Origin: Bacteroidaceae bacterium HV4-6-C5C
Lineage (GTDB): Bacteria > Bacteroidota > Bacteroidia > Bacteroidales > Bacteroidaceae
Reading direction: 5' to 3'
DNA: 64,000 nt
Assembly: GCA_007896885.1 (NCBI GenBank)
Contig: VOIU01000002.1
Span: forward strand, 124,001-188,000
Shown here: positions 54,645 through 64,000 of the stretch, piece by piece
Position numbering within the stretch: the first letter of the stretch is position 1
How the letters are laid out: each line of letters begins with the position of its first letter
Program-made: the position numbers and the translations under genes
Notes under the pieces: model-generated
The model's database searches: none
The model's input: the letters and a program-made list of their open reading frames with translations, nothing else
Told to the model about the DNA's origin: nothing

Positions 54645-55139
54645 ATGTTTACTTTAAGAAAAGCTGATATAGCAGATTGCAAATTAATTCATAAGTTGGC
54701 TTTAGAAGTCTTTCCAGTAACTTACCGCGATATTATTAGTCAGGCACAGATTGATTTTATGATGAACTGGATGTACTCACCTGAAAACATCCAAAAACAG
54801 ATGGAAGAAGGGCATGTCTATTTTATTGCGTATGAAGAATGTGATGCGGCAGGATATGTATCTATACAGCAACAGGATGAGAATCTATTTCATTTGCATA
54901 AAATCTACGTCCTACCCTACTATCAGAAAGCTCATTGCGGCAGTTTCCTATTCAGAGAGGCCGTGAAATATATAAAAGAGATCCATCCTACTTCATGTCT
55001 GATGGAACTTAACGTCAACCGGAATAATAAAGCGCTTTCCTTCTATGAACACATGGGAATGAAAAAGCTTCGTGAAGGGGATTTCGACATAGGCAATGGT
55101 TATTATATGAATGATTACATCATGGGCATTGAATTTTGA
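54645..55139 (+). CDS. GNAT-family N-acetyltransferase
   Basis: Cytoplasmic enzyme of 164 residues using acetyl-CoA. The GNAT fold is clear: FTLRKADIADCKLIHKLA at the start, beta strands YFIAYEECDAAGYVSIQ, the acetyl-CoA loop KIYVLPYYQKAHCGSFLFREAVKYI (a Q-x-x-H-x-G variant of Q/R-x-x-G-x-G/A) and LNVNRNNKALSFYEHMGMKKL. Substrate unknown. It stands alone between long non-coding stretches. Confidence 0.9.
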   Translation: MFTLRKADIADCKLIHKLALEVFPVTYRDIISQAQIDFMMNWMYSPENIQKQMEEGHVYFIAYEECDAAGYVSIQQQDENLFHLHKIYVLPYYQKAHCGSFLFREAVKYIKEIHPTSCLMELNVNRNNKALSFYEHMGMKKLREGDFDIGNGYYMNDYIMGIEF

Positions 55140-55205
55140 CTATTTCGAAATCAATCATGAAGGTAAGATTAAGTCATAATCACAGTGCCTTCATTCAAAA
55201 TCGAA

Positions 55206-55484
55206 CTATTTCGAGATCAATTTATCTTCAAGCAGTATGCGGAATACTTCTTCGCGTAGATTACGCGCAACTGGAATTTTATGATTTCCAATAAGCAATT
55301 GATTACCTTCAATAGCTTGAACCATTGGCTTATTCACGATAAAAGAACGATGCACCTGTAAGAACTGTTGAGTGGGTAAATGTTCTAATAATGTCTTTAA
55401 AGACATATACACGACTTCTTTGGAAGTATAGGATGAGTGGTGATTTTTGCTTGATGAACGGAGCCATGTCTTATTTAATAGCAC
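55206..55484 (-). pseudogene. Remnant of a LytTR-family response regulator
   Basis: The frame opens with GTG and gives 92 residues. From about residue 24 it matches the second half of a LytTR DNA-binding domain (VVYMSLKTLLEHLPTQQFLQVHRSFIVN, then GNQLLIGNHKIPVARNLREEV). The first part of the domain and any receiver domain are absent, and no upstream frame supplies them. It is probably a decayed gene end; a small DNA-binding protein is less likely. Confidence 0.65.
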
Positions 55485-55682
55485 GAGCTGGCAAACTACC
55501 CAAAAACTGAAATGATAATACTATTTTTACGATTTAACCTGTAATAACTAATATAGTATGCCCTCTCGTAGAATATAATGACACAGCTCCGTCCAAAATT
55601 TTATATGTTGAAAATCAAAATAATCAAGACACTTTTTATCTCTTCTTATAGGCTATAAATTAAAACAATCAGATCATTGATA

Positions 55683-56069
55683 TCAATGATTGCCTCTGCC
55701 TCCTCCTCTTTGTCTTGATTTCATTTCTTGAACCATCTTCTGATAATCAGCATATTGCTTATCAGTAAGAACGGCTTTGATTTCCTTATCTTTAGCATCC
55801 TGAAGATCACCGATTTCTTTCATCTTAGCGGCTCTGTCACCATCACCCTTGAAGATTTCTTCGTTCTTCTTGGCATACTTAAGATTAATGTCATAAACAG
55901 ACTTTGTCTGCGTTTCATCGAGAGATAAACTTGTTTTCATACGGTCGGTCATCATTTTGGCTCTATCTTCAGGACTTCTCATCCCTTGTGCAAAGCCTTG
56001 AGTGGTAAACAACAGACATGCAAACAGCATCATTGCAAAAATCCAATTTCCTTTCATTTTTGTTTTCAT
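55683..56069 (-). CDS. DUF4890 exported protein
   Basis: Protein of 128 residues with a signal peptide ending TQGFAQ. The mature part is helical and charged, with LSLDETQTKSVYDINLKYAKKNEEI and LTDKQYADYQKMVQEMKSRQ, a layout reminiscent of Spy/CpxP-type periplasmic proteins, and a Gly/Arg-rich end. DUF4890 proteins are common in Bacteroides; function unknown. Confidence 0.82.
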   Translation of the reverse strand: MKTKMKGNWIFAMMLFACLLFTTQGFAQGMRSPEDRAKMMTDRMKTSLSLDETQTKSVYDINLKYAKKNEEIFKGDGDRAAKMKEIGDLQDAKDKEIKAVLTDKQYADYQKMVQEMKSRQRGGGRGNH

Positions 56070-56236
56070 TGCTCTTACTATTAAAGTTTATACTAAAAAA
56101 ACGATTACTATTTTTTATTATTCTCAAAACCAAAAGATTAACTTTCAGAATATAACAAACCGAGAATCATACATTTGATGAAATGGAGAATCAAAAGTTT
56201 AATGGGTTAATGTTAAATTAGTATTATATACAAAAA

Positions 56237-56270
56237 ACTTCGGAGATAAGCTAATGCCTATCCCCGAAGT
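56237..56270 (-). terminator. Intrinsic terminator of the peptide transporter gene
   Basis: On the minus strand ACTTCGGGGATA pairs with TATCTCCGAAGT (one mismatch) and is followed by TTTTTTG, 25 bases after the stop. Confidence 0.82.
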
Positions 56271-56294
56271 CAGTATATAAAAACTTAATTATTT

Positions 56295-57821
56295 TTATTT
56301 TGCTACGCGTTCAAGCCATTTCAACATGAACAGCATGGTGAACATGGATATAGAACAGGCTATTACAAAAATCATCCAAGTCATCCAGATAGGGATACTT
56401 TCATATAGAACAGCACCGATAAACAATAGCTGGTTACCAAAAGCGGTTGCTCCCAACCATCCTCCTTGCATTAGACCCTGGTACTTCGGAGGTGCCACTT
56501 TAGATACAAATGAAATGCCAAGGGGAGAGATATACAATTCGGCAACCGTCAGTATAAAATAAGTCGCCATCAAAAGCAATGGAGTAACTTTAACGGGTGA
56601 AGTCCCCATAGCAACAATATCTTTGTGCAATGGGAGATGTGATACATATGAAGTAACAGTCATGACTAAAAAGGCTGTAGCAGCAATCCCCATACCAATA
56701 GCAATCTTTTTAGGGGTGGAAGGTTCCTTACCCCTCGCACGTTGCCAAGCAAATACACTCATAATAACCGGAGTGAGGGCCACTACAAACAATGGATTCA
56801 ATGACTGGAATAATTCGGCTCCTTCAAATTTAGTGAAGCCCAGATCGAAGCTGACTCCTGTCAAATCGGTGTATTCTTTAGCAAAGAAAGTCAGTGTCAA
56901 TCCATTTTGGTGGAATGAAAACCAAAAGAATATTACGACAGCAAAAACAGCTAATAAAGCAAAAATACGTTGTCTTACTTCCTCTACACTCATTTCCACA
57001 AAAGCAGCACCGGTAGCAGAAGTTTTCTTTGAAGGATCGGGAAATCTATTTTTATTTACTATGAATATGACCAAAGAAATAAGCATTGCTCCGATTGCCA
57101 CACCAAAGGCATAGTGAAAACCGGTGGTAAATACATTGAGGTATTCTTTGGCAAAGACAGTAAGATCAGTCACAGGCGCCGAAGATGCTTTCGAGGCCAG
57201 ATCGGTGAAAGTATGCATAGCTTCGGGAGTTAGCGTACCATTCAACTGTCCGTGACATAAAGCCGGAAGGTCGGCATTATAACTCAAGCCGAAAGTAGAT
57301 AACCACCAGTTACGTACGAGTACCGCAGCAAATGGAGCAAAGATAGCTCCTATATTAATAAACATGTAGAAAAGAGAGAATCCCGAATCACGCATCTTGG
57401 CATATTGCGGATCATCATACATCTGCCCTATCAATGCCTGGAGATTACCCTTAAACAGACCGTTACCAAAAGCGATGACAAAAAGAGCAACACAAGTAAT
57501 AGTGAGGAAAAAAGCCTTACTGGATACTGGTGTAGGCGATGGTACTGCAAGGATGAGATAACCTATTGCCATTAATGCAATTCCGGCAAGAATCGTTCCT
57601 TTGTAGTTTCGTGTCCTGTCGGCAATTATACCTCCAACTAATGCAAGAATGTAAATTGAGAAGTAAAAAGTAGAATAGATGATTCCGGCTCCTTTTCCAT
57701 CTAATCCGAATTTTGCTTGTAAAAACAGCACCAAAATGGCCATCATGGTGTAGAAACCGAAGCGTTCTCCCAAATTGGCAAAAGAAGCTGCTATTAAACC
57801 CTTGGGGTGTTTGTTAAACAT
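56295..57821 (-). CDS. POT/PTR2-family proton-coupled peptide transporter
   Basis: Integral membrane protein of about 508 residues and some 14 hydrophobic helices. Near the N-terminus FANLGERFGFYTM is the ExxER-like POT signature with the first acidic residue replaced. Later markers are GGIIADR, FKGNLQALIGQMYDDPQ, FYMFINIGAIFAPF and ELYISPLGISFVSKVAPPKYQGLMQG. It imports di- or tripeptides with protons. The start is the ATG giving MFNKHPKG; the open frame starts at a TTG three codons earlier. The missing first Glu of the ExxER motif may alter proton coupling. Confidence 0.9.
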   Translation of the reverse strand: MFNKHPKGLIAASFANLGERFGFYTMMAILVLFLQAKFGLDGKGAGIIYSTFYFSIYILALVGGIIADRTRNYKGTILAGIALMAIGYLILAVPSPTPVSSKAFFLTITCVALFVIAFGNGLFKGNLQALIGQMYDDPQYAKMRDSGFSLFYMFINIGAIFAPFAAVLVRNWWLSTFGLSYNADLPALCHGQLNGTLTPEAMHTFTDLASKASSAPVTDLTVFAKEYLNVFTTGFHYAFGVAIGAMLISLVIFIVNKNRFPDPSKKTSATGAAFVEMSVEEVRQRIFALLAVFAVVIFFWFSFHQNGLTLTFFAKEYTDLTGVSFDLGFTKFEGAELFQSLNPLFVVALTPVIMSVFAWQRARGKEPSTPKKIAIGMGIAATAFLVMTVTSYVSHLPLHKDIVAMGTSPVKVTPLLLMATYFILTVAELYISPLGISFVSKVAPPKYQGLMQGGWLGATAFGNQLLFIGAVLYESIPIWMTWMIFVIACSISMFTMLFMLKWLERVAK

Positions 57822-57862
57822 AGAAATCAAGTTTTAAAAGTGAATAAAAATTGTATTTCCTG

Positions 57863-57870
57863 CAAAGATA
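57863..57870 (-). promoter_or_regulatory. -7 element of the peptide transporter gene
   Basis: TATCTTTG on the minus strand, 41 bases before the ATG; the -33 region would lie in the end of the ybaK gene and is not well conserved. Confidence 0.5.
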
Positions 57871-57886
57871 TAATTTTTATCGAATT

Positions 57887-58366
57887 TTATTCAGTAAATA
57901 ACACACACACGTCTGCTCTTACTTCTTTTATCAAATCATTTGGGTTTAATTTTAGTTGCAAGCCTCGTTGACCTGCACTGATATAGATATAAGGATAGTT
58001 CATACAGGTTTCATGGATATAGGTAGGAAATTGTTTTTTCATGCCTATAGGAGAACACCCTCCACGAATATATCCGGTTAATGGTAACAACTCCTTTACC
58101 GGAATAAGATCACACTTCTTATTGCCTGAAACCTTGGCGGCAAACTTCAAATCGACTTCATGCTCACCGGGTATAACGCAAACAAAATAACCTGTCTTAT
58201 CACCATGCAGAATGAGTGTCTTGAATACCAAATCAATATCTTCTCCCAGATTGGCAGCTACATGCACAGCACTCAAGTCGTCTTCGTCGACTTCATAAGG
58301 AATAAGTTCATAAGCTATCTTCGCCTTATCCAGCAGACGGGCTGCATTTGTCTTATTGATTTTCAT
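57887..58366 (-). CDS. ybaK: Cys-tRNA(Pro)/Cys-tRNA(Cys) deacylase YbaK
   Basis: Cytoplasmic editing enzyme of 159 residues that hydrolyses mischarged Cys-tRNA(Pro). YbaK/EbsC motifs: NAARLLDKAKIAYELIPYE, ...VFKTLILHGDKTGYFVCVIPGEHEVDLKFAAKVSGNKKC, and LTGYIRGGCSPIGMKKQFPTYIHET with the catalytic Lys in FKTL and the GxxSP loop. It lies 18 bases downstream of uvrA. Confidence 0.93.
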   Translation of the reverse strand: MKINKTNAARLLDKAKIAYELIPYEVDEDDLSAVHVAANLGEDIDLVFKTLILHGDKTGYFVCVIPGEHEVDLKFAAKVSGNKKCDLIPVKELLPLTGYIRGGCSPIGMKKQFPTYIHETCMNYPYIYISAGQRGLQLKLNPNDLIKEVRADVCVLFTE

Positions 58367-58384
58367 GTCTTTCTGCTTAAAATC

Positions 58385-61219
58385 TTATTTTGTCTTCAAT
58401 TCCTCACGTAGAAACTTAGAGGTATAGCCTTTCTTACTCTTAGCGACCTCTTCGGGCGTACCGCAAGCTAGTAGCTCTCCTCCGCCCTTTCCGCCATCAG
58501 GGCCCATATCTATGATGTAATCCGCCATTTTTATCACATCAAGGTTGTGTTCAATCACAATAACGGTATTTCCTTTATCAACAAGCTTGTTGAGTACCCC
58601 CATCAACACACGGATATCTTCGAAATGAAGCCCGGTGGTAGGTTCGTCAAGAATATAGACGGTCTTTCCCGTATCACGTTTAGAAAGCTCCGTAGCAAGC
58701 TTCACACGCTGACTTTCACCTCCCGAAAGTGTAGTGGAGGACTGCCCCAATTTTATGTATCCCAAGCCGACTTCCTGAATAACCTTAATCTTATGTAATA
58801 TTTGCGGAACATTCTCAAAGAATTCGACGGCACGGTTTATCGTCATATCAAGCACATCGGCAATAGATTTACCTTTGAAGCGGACTTCCAGTGTTTCGCG
58901 ATTATAACGTTTGCCGTGGCATACCTCACAAGGTACATAAACATCCGGCAGAAAGTTCATTTCAATGGTTTTGTAGCCATTACCCTGACAAGCTTCACAA
59001 CGTCCTCCCGATACATTAAAAGAGAATCTTCCCGGTTTATAGCCTCGTATTTTGGCTTCAGGCAGTTCCACAAACAAGCTTCGGATATCGGAGAATACTC
59101 CGGTATATGTAGCAGGATTTGAACGGGGAGTACGTCCTAGAGGCGACTGGTCTACATTCACCACCTTATCGATGTGCTTCAGCCCTTCTATACTTTCGTA
59201 TGCCAAAGGATCTTGTAGCGAACGATAGAATTTTTGCGATAAGATAGGCTGTAAAGTTTCATTGATCAACGTTGACTTACCGCTACCGGATACTCCCGTC
59301 ACACAAATGAGTTTACCCAGAGGAAACTCTATATCCACTCCTTTCAGATTATTTCCCTTGGCACCACGCAACCAGATGCTATGTCCATTTCCTTTTCGCC
59401 TCTCGACAGGGACTTCGATGGCACATTCCCCGTTAAGGTATTGTGAAGTTAGTGTATGAGTCTTCAACATCTCGTCAGGTGTACCTGCAAAGACGACTTC
59501 TCCACCCAAACGACCTGCTTTTGGCCCCATGTCGATGACATAATCGGCGGCAAGCATCATGTCTTTATCATGCTCCACCACAATAACGGTATTACCAAGA
59601 TCGCGCAATTCCTTTAATGAATTAATCAAGCGTTGATTGTCCCGTTGATGCAGTCCAATACTGGGTTCATCAAGAATATAAAGTACATTGACCAACTGCG
59701 AACCAATTTGAGTAGCCAGACGGATACGTTGGCTTTCACCTCCCGAAAGACTCATTGAGCTCCGGTTGAGGGAAAGATAATCGAGTCCCACATCCAAAAG
59801 GAATTTCAAGCGGGTACGGATCTCTTTCAAAATCTCAGTCGCAATCTGTCGTTGTTTGTTATCTAGAAATTCCTCTACCTGCTGCAACCAGTCATACAAC
59901 TCGTTGATGTCCATACTGGAGAGTTCGTGGATATTTTTATCGTGAATGCGGAACGACAAAGCTTCCCTATTCAGCTTTGCTCCGTGGCATTCCGGGCAGA
60001 CGGAGGTCTTGGCAAACTGTTCAGCCCATTTTTGTGCAGTAGCCGAAGCATCTTTCTCCTGTAACATCTGAATGTATTTCACGATACCTTCAAAAGTGAC
60101 GAAATAATCGGAAGAGGTACCGATAAGTGAACTTTTTATTTTGATACGATCGTCTGAACCGTATAATATTTCATCTATGGCATCATCCGTCAGTTCATTA
60201 ACGGGAGTTTTAAGATTGGCATCATATTTCTCTAACAAAGCAGCCAATTGCCAAAAAATCATGGCATTTTTATACTTCCCCAGCGGAACTATAGCACCTT
60301 CGTAAATAGATAGTGCTCTGTCCGGAATAACTTTGTCCACGTCAATCTGATTGACCACTCCCAAACCTTTACACTTAGGACATGCTCCTTGTGGGGAATT
60401 GAAAGAAAAGTTATGCGGAGCCGGTTCACGGTAAGATAATCCGGTGACCGGACACATCAATCGTTTACTATAATGACGTACCTCATTGCTCTGTAGGTCG
60501 AGGATCATCAATAAACCGTCTCCTTGCTGCATGGCTGTAGCGACACTCTTCTTTAATCGTACATCATCCTTATCCGAAGGCACCAGTTTATCAATCACTA
60601 CTTCAATATCATGGTTTTTGTAGCGGTCGAGCTTCATACCCGGTAACGCTTCGCGGACTTCACCATCGACTCTTACATATAAATATCCCTTCTTTCGAAT
60701 CTGCTCAAAAAGTTCTTTATAGTGCCCCTTACGAGTACGCACTAAAGGAGCCAATATATTGATACGTTTACCTTTATAATCCCTCAAAATCAGCTCGAGC
60801 ACCTGTTCCTCAGTGTACTTCACCATCTTCTCACCGGACAAATACGAATAAGCTATTCCGGCACGGGCATAAAGTAGACGGAGATAATCGTATATTTCAG
60901 TCGTCGTACCCACCGTAGAGCGCGGATTCTTATTGGTCGTCTTCTGCTCAATGGAAATTACAGGACTCAATCCGGTGATTTTATCCACATCGGGACGTTC
61001 CAAGTTACCCAGAAAGTTACGGGCATACGCAGAAAACGTTTCGATATAACGGCGTTGTCCTTCGGCAAATATCGTGTCGAAAGCAAGAGACGATTTGCCA
61101 CTTCCACTTAAGCCGGTAATTACAGTGAGACTATTACGGGGGATTTCCGCGTCGATATTTTTAAGATTGTGTACGCGTGCACCGTACACATTGATATATG
61201 CTTTTTCTTCTTCAGCCAT
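58385..61219 (-). CDS. uvrA: Excinuclease ABC subunit A
   Basis: DNA-damage recognition ATPase of nucleotide excision repair, 944 residues, full length. The two ABC modules have Walker [12 protein letters not shown] and [11 protein letters not shown], signatures [13 protein letters not shown] and [13 protein letters not shown], and DEP Walker B ([22 protein letters not shown]). Zinc-binding pairs are seen at [27 protein letters not shown] and CEVCHGKRY. No clear LexA-type operator is seen in the 295-base upstream gap. Confidence 0.97.
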   Translation of the reverse strand: MAEEEKAYINVYGARVHNLKNIDAEIPRNSLTVITGLSGSGKSSLAFDTIFAEGQRRYIETFSAYARNFLGNLERPDVDKITGLSPVISIEQKTTNKNPRSTVGTTTEIYDYLRLLYARAGIAYSYLSGEKMVKYTEEQVLELILRDYKGKRINILAPLVRTRKGHYKELFEQIRKKGYLYVRVDGEVREALPGMKLDRYKNHDIEVVIDKLVPSDKDDVRLKKSVATAMQQGDGLLMILDLQSNEVRHYSKRLMCPVTGLSYREPAPHNFSFNSPQGACPKCKGLGVVNQIDVDKVIPDRALSIYEGAIVPLGKYKNAMIFWQLAALLEKYDANLKTPVNELTDDAIDEILYGSDDRIKIKSSLIGTSSDYFVTFEGIVKYIQMLQEKDASATAQKWAEQFAKTSVCPECHGAKLNREALSFRIHDKNIHELSSMDINELYDWLQQVEEFLDNKQRQIATEILKEIRTRLKFLLDVGLDYLSLNRSSMSLSGGESQRIRLATQIGSQLVNVLYILDEPSIGLHQRDNQRLINSLKELRDLGNTVIVVEHDKDMMLAADYVIDMGPKAGRLGGEVVFAGTPDEMLKTHTLTSQYLNGECAIEVPVERRKGNGHSIWLRGAKGNNLKGVDIEFPLGKLICVTGVSGSGKSTLINETLQPILSQKFYRSLQDPLAYESIEGLKHIDKVVNVDQSPLGRTPRSNPATYTGVFSDIRSLFVELPEAKIRGYKPGRFSFNVSGGRCEACQGNGYKTIEMNFLPDVYVPCEVCHGKRYNRETLEVRFKGKSIADVLDMTINRAVEFFENVPQILHKIKVIQEVGLGYIKLGQSSTTLSGGESQRVKLATELSKRDTGKTVYILDEPTTGLHFEDIRVLMGVLNKLVDKGNTVIVIEHNLDVIKMADYIIDMGPDGGKGGGELLACGTPEEVAKSKKGYTSKFLREELKTK

Positions 61220-61439
61220 TTATCTTGATTGTTAAATCCGGAATCTTTTTACCTCAATTTATGTTATGTGCCCGGAGTAAGTTATTGAGCATAATTATCG
61301 TAAAAACACATCCCGAAACATAATTCCCGCAAAAATAACGTTTTCCGACTGAAAATAATTATAGAGTCTATTTAATTTTTTCCTTTTTAAGCTTTATAGC
61401 TCTATAAGAAAGTACAATATTATTTCTTAACGCATTCCG

Positions 61440-61471
61440 TTGGTTAATTATAGACAATATTCTTACCTTTG
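61440..61471 (+). promoter_or_regulatory. Promoter of the LysM protein gene
   Basis: TTGG (61440-61443), a 20-base spacer and TACCTTTG (61464-61471), 43 bases before the start codon. Confidence 0.72.
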
Positions 61472-61514
61472 CGCATAATATTGGGATTTTGTAAATATAA
61501 ACCAACGATAACGA

Positions 61515-63293
61515 ATGAGAACATTTAAACGCTTGATGTACTGCGCATTGTTTGTTGTGATATTCACATTCAAAGCCAATGCACAGGAAAACAAATCATA
61601 CATCTTACATACCGTAGAAAAAGGTCAGAGCCTCTATTCCATCTCCAGTATGTACGGAGTAAGCCAATCGGATATCGTAAAACTGAACCCCGGAAGCGAT
61701 GAAAAAATATTTGTAGGAGGTACCCTGCGTATTCCTATTACTCCTGCGAATTCACAAAAAGAAACTTTCCACACTATCGCTGCGGGCGAAACATTATACA
61801 GGCTTACATTGAAATACGGTGTATCTGCGCAGGATATATGTGACGCTAATCCTGGTCTGAGTGCTGATAATTTCCGCATCGGACAAGTCATAAGAATCCC
61901 CAACAGCAGTACCCCCGGATCTCCCGCCCGCGATGCAAACGACGGGATAGTACCAACTGCAAGCACACAGATACCGGGACCTGTACAGTCTCGTTGCCGC
62001 GAAATGCACAAGGTACAGAAAAAAGAATCCTTATTCAGTATTAGTCGTCAATATGGTGTCACTGAAGCCGATATCATAGCAGCTAACCCTGAGTTGAAAG
62101 GTGGAAACGTCAAAAAGGGTGACTTTCTCTGTATCCCATACCCCACCGCTCAAATACCCGCGCAAACCAAAACAACTCCAACCGATACCCAGTTGTTTAC
62201 CGAGAGCCGTAGAAGGCCCCAACGCATGTCCATCATAAAAGCAGCCATTATCTTACCTTTCGTAGATAGCGATCCCGGTGAAGCCGCCCGTATGACGGAA
62301 TATTATGAAGGCTTCCTGATGGCTGTAGACAGTATGAAGCGAAGCGGAACATCCATGGATATTTATACCTATAATTCCGGATCCGATGTTTCTTCCCTAA
62401 ATTCCATTCTGGCAAAAAGCGAAATGAAAAAGATGGATCTTATTTTCGGTCCACTCTATCAAGACCAGATTAAGCCATTGGCTGATTTTGCAGAAAAAAA
62501 CAATATTCGTCTGGTCATTCCGTTTACCTCAAAGGACAATACGGTGTTCCGTAACCCCACGATTTATCAAGTCAATACTCCGCAATCTTATCTTTATTCG
62601 GAAGTATATGAGCACTTTTTACGCCAGTTCCAGAATGCCAATATCATTTTTATTGAAGCGACCAACGGTTCAAAAGATAAAGTGGAGTTCCTAAAGGGCT
62701 TAAGAGATGAATTGAGAAGCCGTGCAATTGTTATAAGATCAGTAAAGGAAGATGCAACTCCCGCAGCCTTGAAGTCTGTGTTGAATCCTAATAAGCCAAA
62801 TATTTTCATTCCCACATCGGGCAGCAATGTCACTCTAATAAAGATACTACCGCAACTCGTATTGCTGACTCGTGAGAACCCCGAAAGCAAAATCAGTCTA
62901 TTTGGCTATCCCGAGTGGCAGACATATACCAAAGATCATCTTGATGCTTTCTTTGAGTTGGATACTTATTTCTACAGTTCATTCTATACGAATAATCTCC
63001 TTCCTGCTGCGATTAATTTCACAAAAGATTATCGCAGATGGTTCAGAAAAGACATGGACGAACGCTATCCGAAATTCGGTATGTTAGGCTTCGACACTGG
63101 TTATTTCTTCCTCAAAGGCTTATCGCTATACGGATCGGATTTGGAAAAAAATATGCAACGCATGGATTTGATTCCGATACAGACCGGATTCAAATTTCAA
63201 CGGGTAAACAATTGGGGAGGCTTCATCAATAAAAAAGTGTATTTTGTACACTTCACCCGCAATTACGAGTTATTGAAGCTCGATTTCGATTGA
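61515..63293 (+). CDS. LysM-domain protein with periplasmic ligand-binding fold
   Basis: Exported protein of 592 residues (signal ending TFKANAQ). Three LysM domains bind peptidoglycan: residues about 31-77 (HTVEKGQSLYSISSMYGV), 87-133 (HTIAAGETLYRLTLKYGV) and 162-208 (HKVQKKESLFSISRQYGV). From about 245 a type I periplasmic-binding fold (as in branched-chain amino-acid receptors) follows: KAAIILPFVD, YYEGFLMAVD, IFGPLYQDQIKPLADF, and FGMLGFDTGYFFLKGL. This architecture is common in Bacteroidetes, with no confirmed role; it may tether a sensor to the cell wall. The barrel protein gene follows after 22 bases, so they probably act together. Confidence 0.9.
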   Translation: MRTFKRLMYCALFVVIFTFKANAQENKSYILHTVEKGQSLYSISSMYGVSQSDIVKLNPGSDEKIFVGGTLRIPITPANSQKETFHTIAAGETLYRLTLKYGVSAQDICDANPGLSADNFRIGQVIRIPNSSTPGSPARDANDGIVPTASTQIPGPVQSRCREMHKVQKKESLFSISRQYGVTEADIIAANPELKGGNVKKGDFLCIPYPTAQIPAQTKTTPTDTQLFTESRRRPQRMSIIKAAIILPFVDSDPGEAARMTEYYEGFLMAVDSMKRSGTSMDIYTYNSGSDVSSLNSILAKSEMKKMDLIFGPLYQDQIKPLADFAEKNNIRLVIPFTSKDNTVFRNPTIYQVNTPQSYLYSEVYEHFLRQFQNANIIFIEATNGSKDKVEFLKGLRDELRSRAIVIRSVKEDATPAALKSVLNPNKPNIFIPTSGSNVTLIKILPQLVLLTRENPESKISLFGYPEWQTYTKDHLDAFFELDTYFYSSFYTNNLLPAAINFTKDYRRWFRKDMDERYPKFGMLGFDTGYFFLKGLSLYGSDLEKNMQRMDLIPIQTGFKFQRVNNWGGFINKKVYFVHFTRNYELLKLDFD

Positions 63294-63315
63294 TCACAGA
63301 CACAATATCAACGCA

Positions 63316-64000
63316 ATGAATATAAAGAAAACTATAAGCCTTATGCTCCTCGCAACATTTACTCTGGTTGCTCATGGACAAATAGGTGAACAACGGCATA
63401 ACTTTGCAGTAGGTTTCAGCGGCGGAATTACATCAAGTAGTGCGAGCTTCACTCCTACCGTAAGACAAAAGAGCCAGTCGGGTATAACCGGAGGTTTTAC
63501 GGCACGTTATATCTCGGAGAAATATTTCAAGATGACTTGTGGCGCGCAATTAGAGCTTAACTTCACGCAATATGGTTGGAACGAGTATTATCAGGATTTT
63601 CCGACCTTGAAGTATTCACGTGCCATGAACTACGTGGAGATGCCTTTCCTGGCACATTTGGGTTTCGGTAAAGACCGTGGCGTACAGATTTTCATTCATG
63701 CAGGACCCCAGATTGCTTTTTTTCTAGGTGACAAGAAAACCCAAAGTGGAGATTGGGCTAATGCCGAAAGTAATATCGTACAAGAGCAGCATGACATGGC
63801 TATACAAAACAAATTCGACTATGGAATCACAGGAGGATTAGGTATGGAGCTTCATACTAAAGCCGGCAACTTTCTTGTAGAAGGAAGATATTACTACGCT
63901 CTATCCGATTTCTATAACACAACTAAAAGGGATTATTTCTCTCGTGCAGCTAACGGTGTCATTACAGCTAAGCTCACTTACTTATTCGATATCACAAAGT
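63316..64000 (+). CDS. Outer-membrane beta-barrel protein (partial, C-terminus off the right edge)
   Basis: The ATG at 63316 opens a frame to the window end, 228 residues. A signal peptide (LMLLATFTLVAHGQ) precedes alternating strands typical of the small outer-membrane barrel group (PorT/porin-like): FAVGFSGGITSSSASF, AMNYVEMPFLAHLGFG, IFIHAGPQIAFFLG, and GITGGLGMELHTKAGNFLVEGRYYYALSD. The last readable residues (LTYLFDIT) look like the final strand. It is co-oriented with the LysM gene. Confidence 0.85.
   Translation, partial: MNIKKTISLMLLATFTLVAHGQIGEQRHNFAVGFSGGITSSSASFTPTVRQKSQSGITGGFTARYISEKYFKMTCGAQLELNFTQYGWNEYYQDFPTLKYSRAMNYVEMPFLAHLGFGKDRGVQIFIHAGPQIAFFLGDKKTQSGDWANAESNIVQEQHDMAIQNKFDYGITGGLGMELHTKAGNFLVEGRYYYALSDFYNTTKRDYFSRAANGVITAKLTYLFDITK

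Noticed and set aside
55139..55205. Possible terminator ATGAAGG...CCTTCAT after the GNAT gene
   Set aside because: Seven-base arms with a loop of about 24 bases and no T-run; not convincing.
1..64000. Search for mobile elements, CRISPR arrays, tRNA and rRNA genes
   Set aside because: No transposase, integrase, spaced repeat array or clover-leaf sequence was recognised. The only tandem array is the 10-base ACCG repeat, whose unit and length do not fit CRISPR.

Overview
The window looks like chromosomal DNA of a gut Bacteroides-type bacterium (order Bacteroidales). Supporting signs are SusC/SusD pairs, ECF sigma/FecR anti-sigma pairs, lipoproteins with Bacteroidota-style signal peptides, moderate GC, few Shine-Dalgarno sites, and many -7 elements of the TAnnTTTG type, often with a TTTG-like -33 box about 20 bases upstream. 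I see no insertion sequence, tRNA, rRNA, CRISPR array or prophage.

Left third (1-33.9 kb): two adjacent polysaccharide utilisation loci. PUL B (1-7.55 kb) has an ECF sigma gene on the + strand and, divergently, FecR, SusC, SusD and a GH105-type unsaturated-uronyl hydrolase that runs off the left edge. PUL A (7.6-33.0 kb) is one long, tightly packed minus-strand array: ECF sigma, FecR, DUF4832 protein 2, SusC, SusD, SusE-like lipoprotein, DUF4832 protein 1, FAD oxidoreductase, GH36-like alpha-galactosidase, GH2 beta-glucuronidase (N-x-K motif), SGNH-GH3 fusion, GH3 with PA14 insert, and GH2 with a beta-galactosidase-like core. An SGNH esterase lies just upstream. No endo-acting enzyme or lyase is recognisable in PUL A, so the substrate may be an oligosaccharide or a small decorated glycoconjugate carrying alpha-Gal, beta-GlcA, other beta-linked sugars and probably acyl groups. 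The two DUF4832 proteins and the oxidoreductase are the parts with no assigned role.

Middle (34-41 kb): a four-gene operon on the + strand (thioredoxin-like, ApbE flavin transferase, DUF4266 small lipoprotein, DUF3570 outer-membrane protein); a frameshifted gene for an MVL-type mannan-binding lectin; a membrane-anchored AraC regulator; a DUF4248 protein; and a MINPP-like inositol-phosphate phosphatase.

41-45 kb: a PAP2 phosphatase, an OmpR-family response regulator with its histidine kinase, and a second PAP2 phosphatase. In front of them is an unusual non-coding stretch: five ACCG repeats at an exact 10-base period, then a -7 element, then a strong intrinsic terminator before the first gene. 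It looks like a regulated small RNA or attenuated leader, and is the most novel non-coding signal here.

45-58 kb: housekeeping and stress genes, namely a CDF cation transporter, nitronate monooxygenase, an RNA-metabolism cluster (RhlE helicase, cold-shock protein, RRM protein), a DUF169 gene and MarR gene sharing a double-palindrome control region, a MarR/membrane protein/isochorismatase operon with a frameshift in its last gene, a PadR-PspC operon, a GNAT acetyltransferase, a LytTR remnant, a DUF4890 protein and a POT peptide transporter.

58-64 kb: ybaK, uvrA, then divergently a LysM/ligand-binding-fold protein and a partial outer-membrane barrel protein at the right edge.
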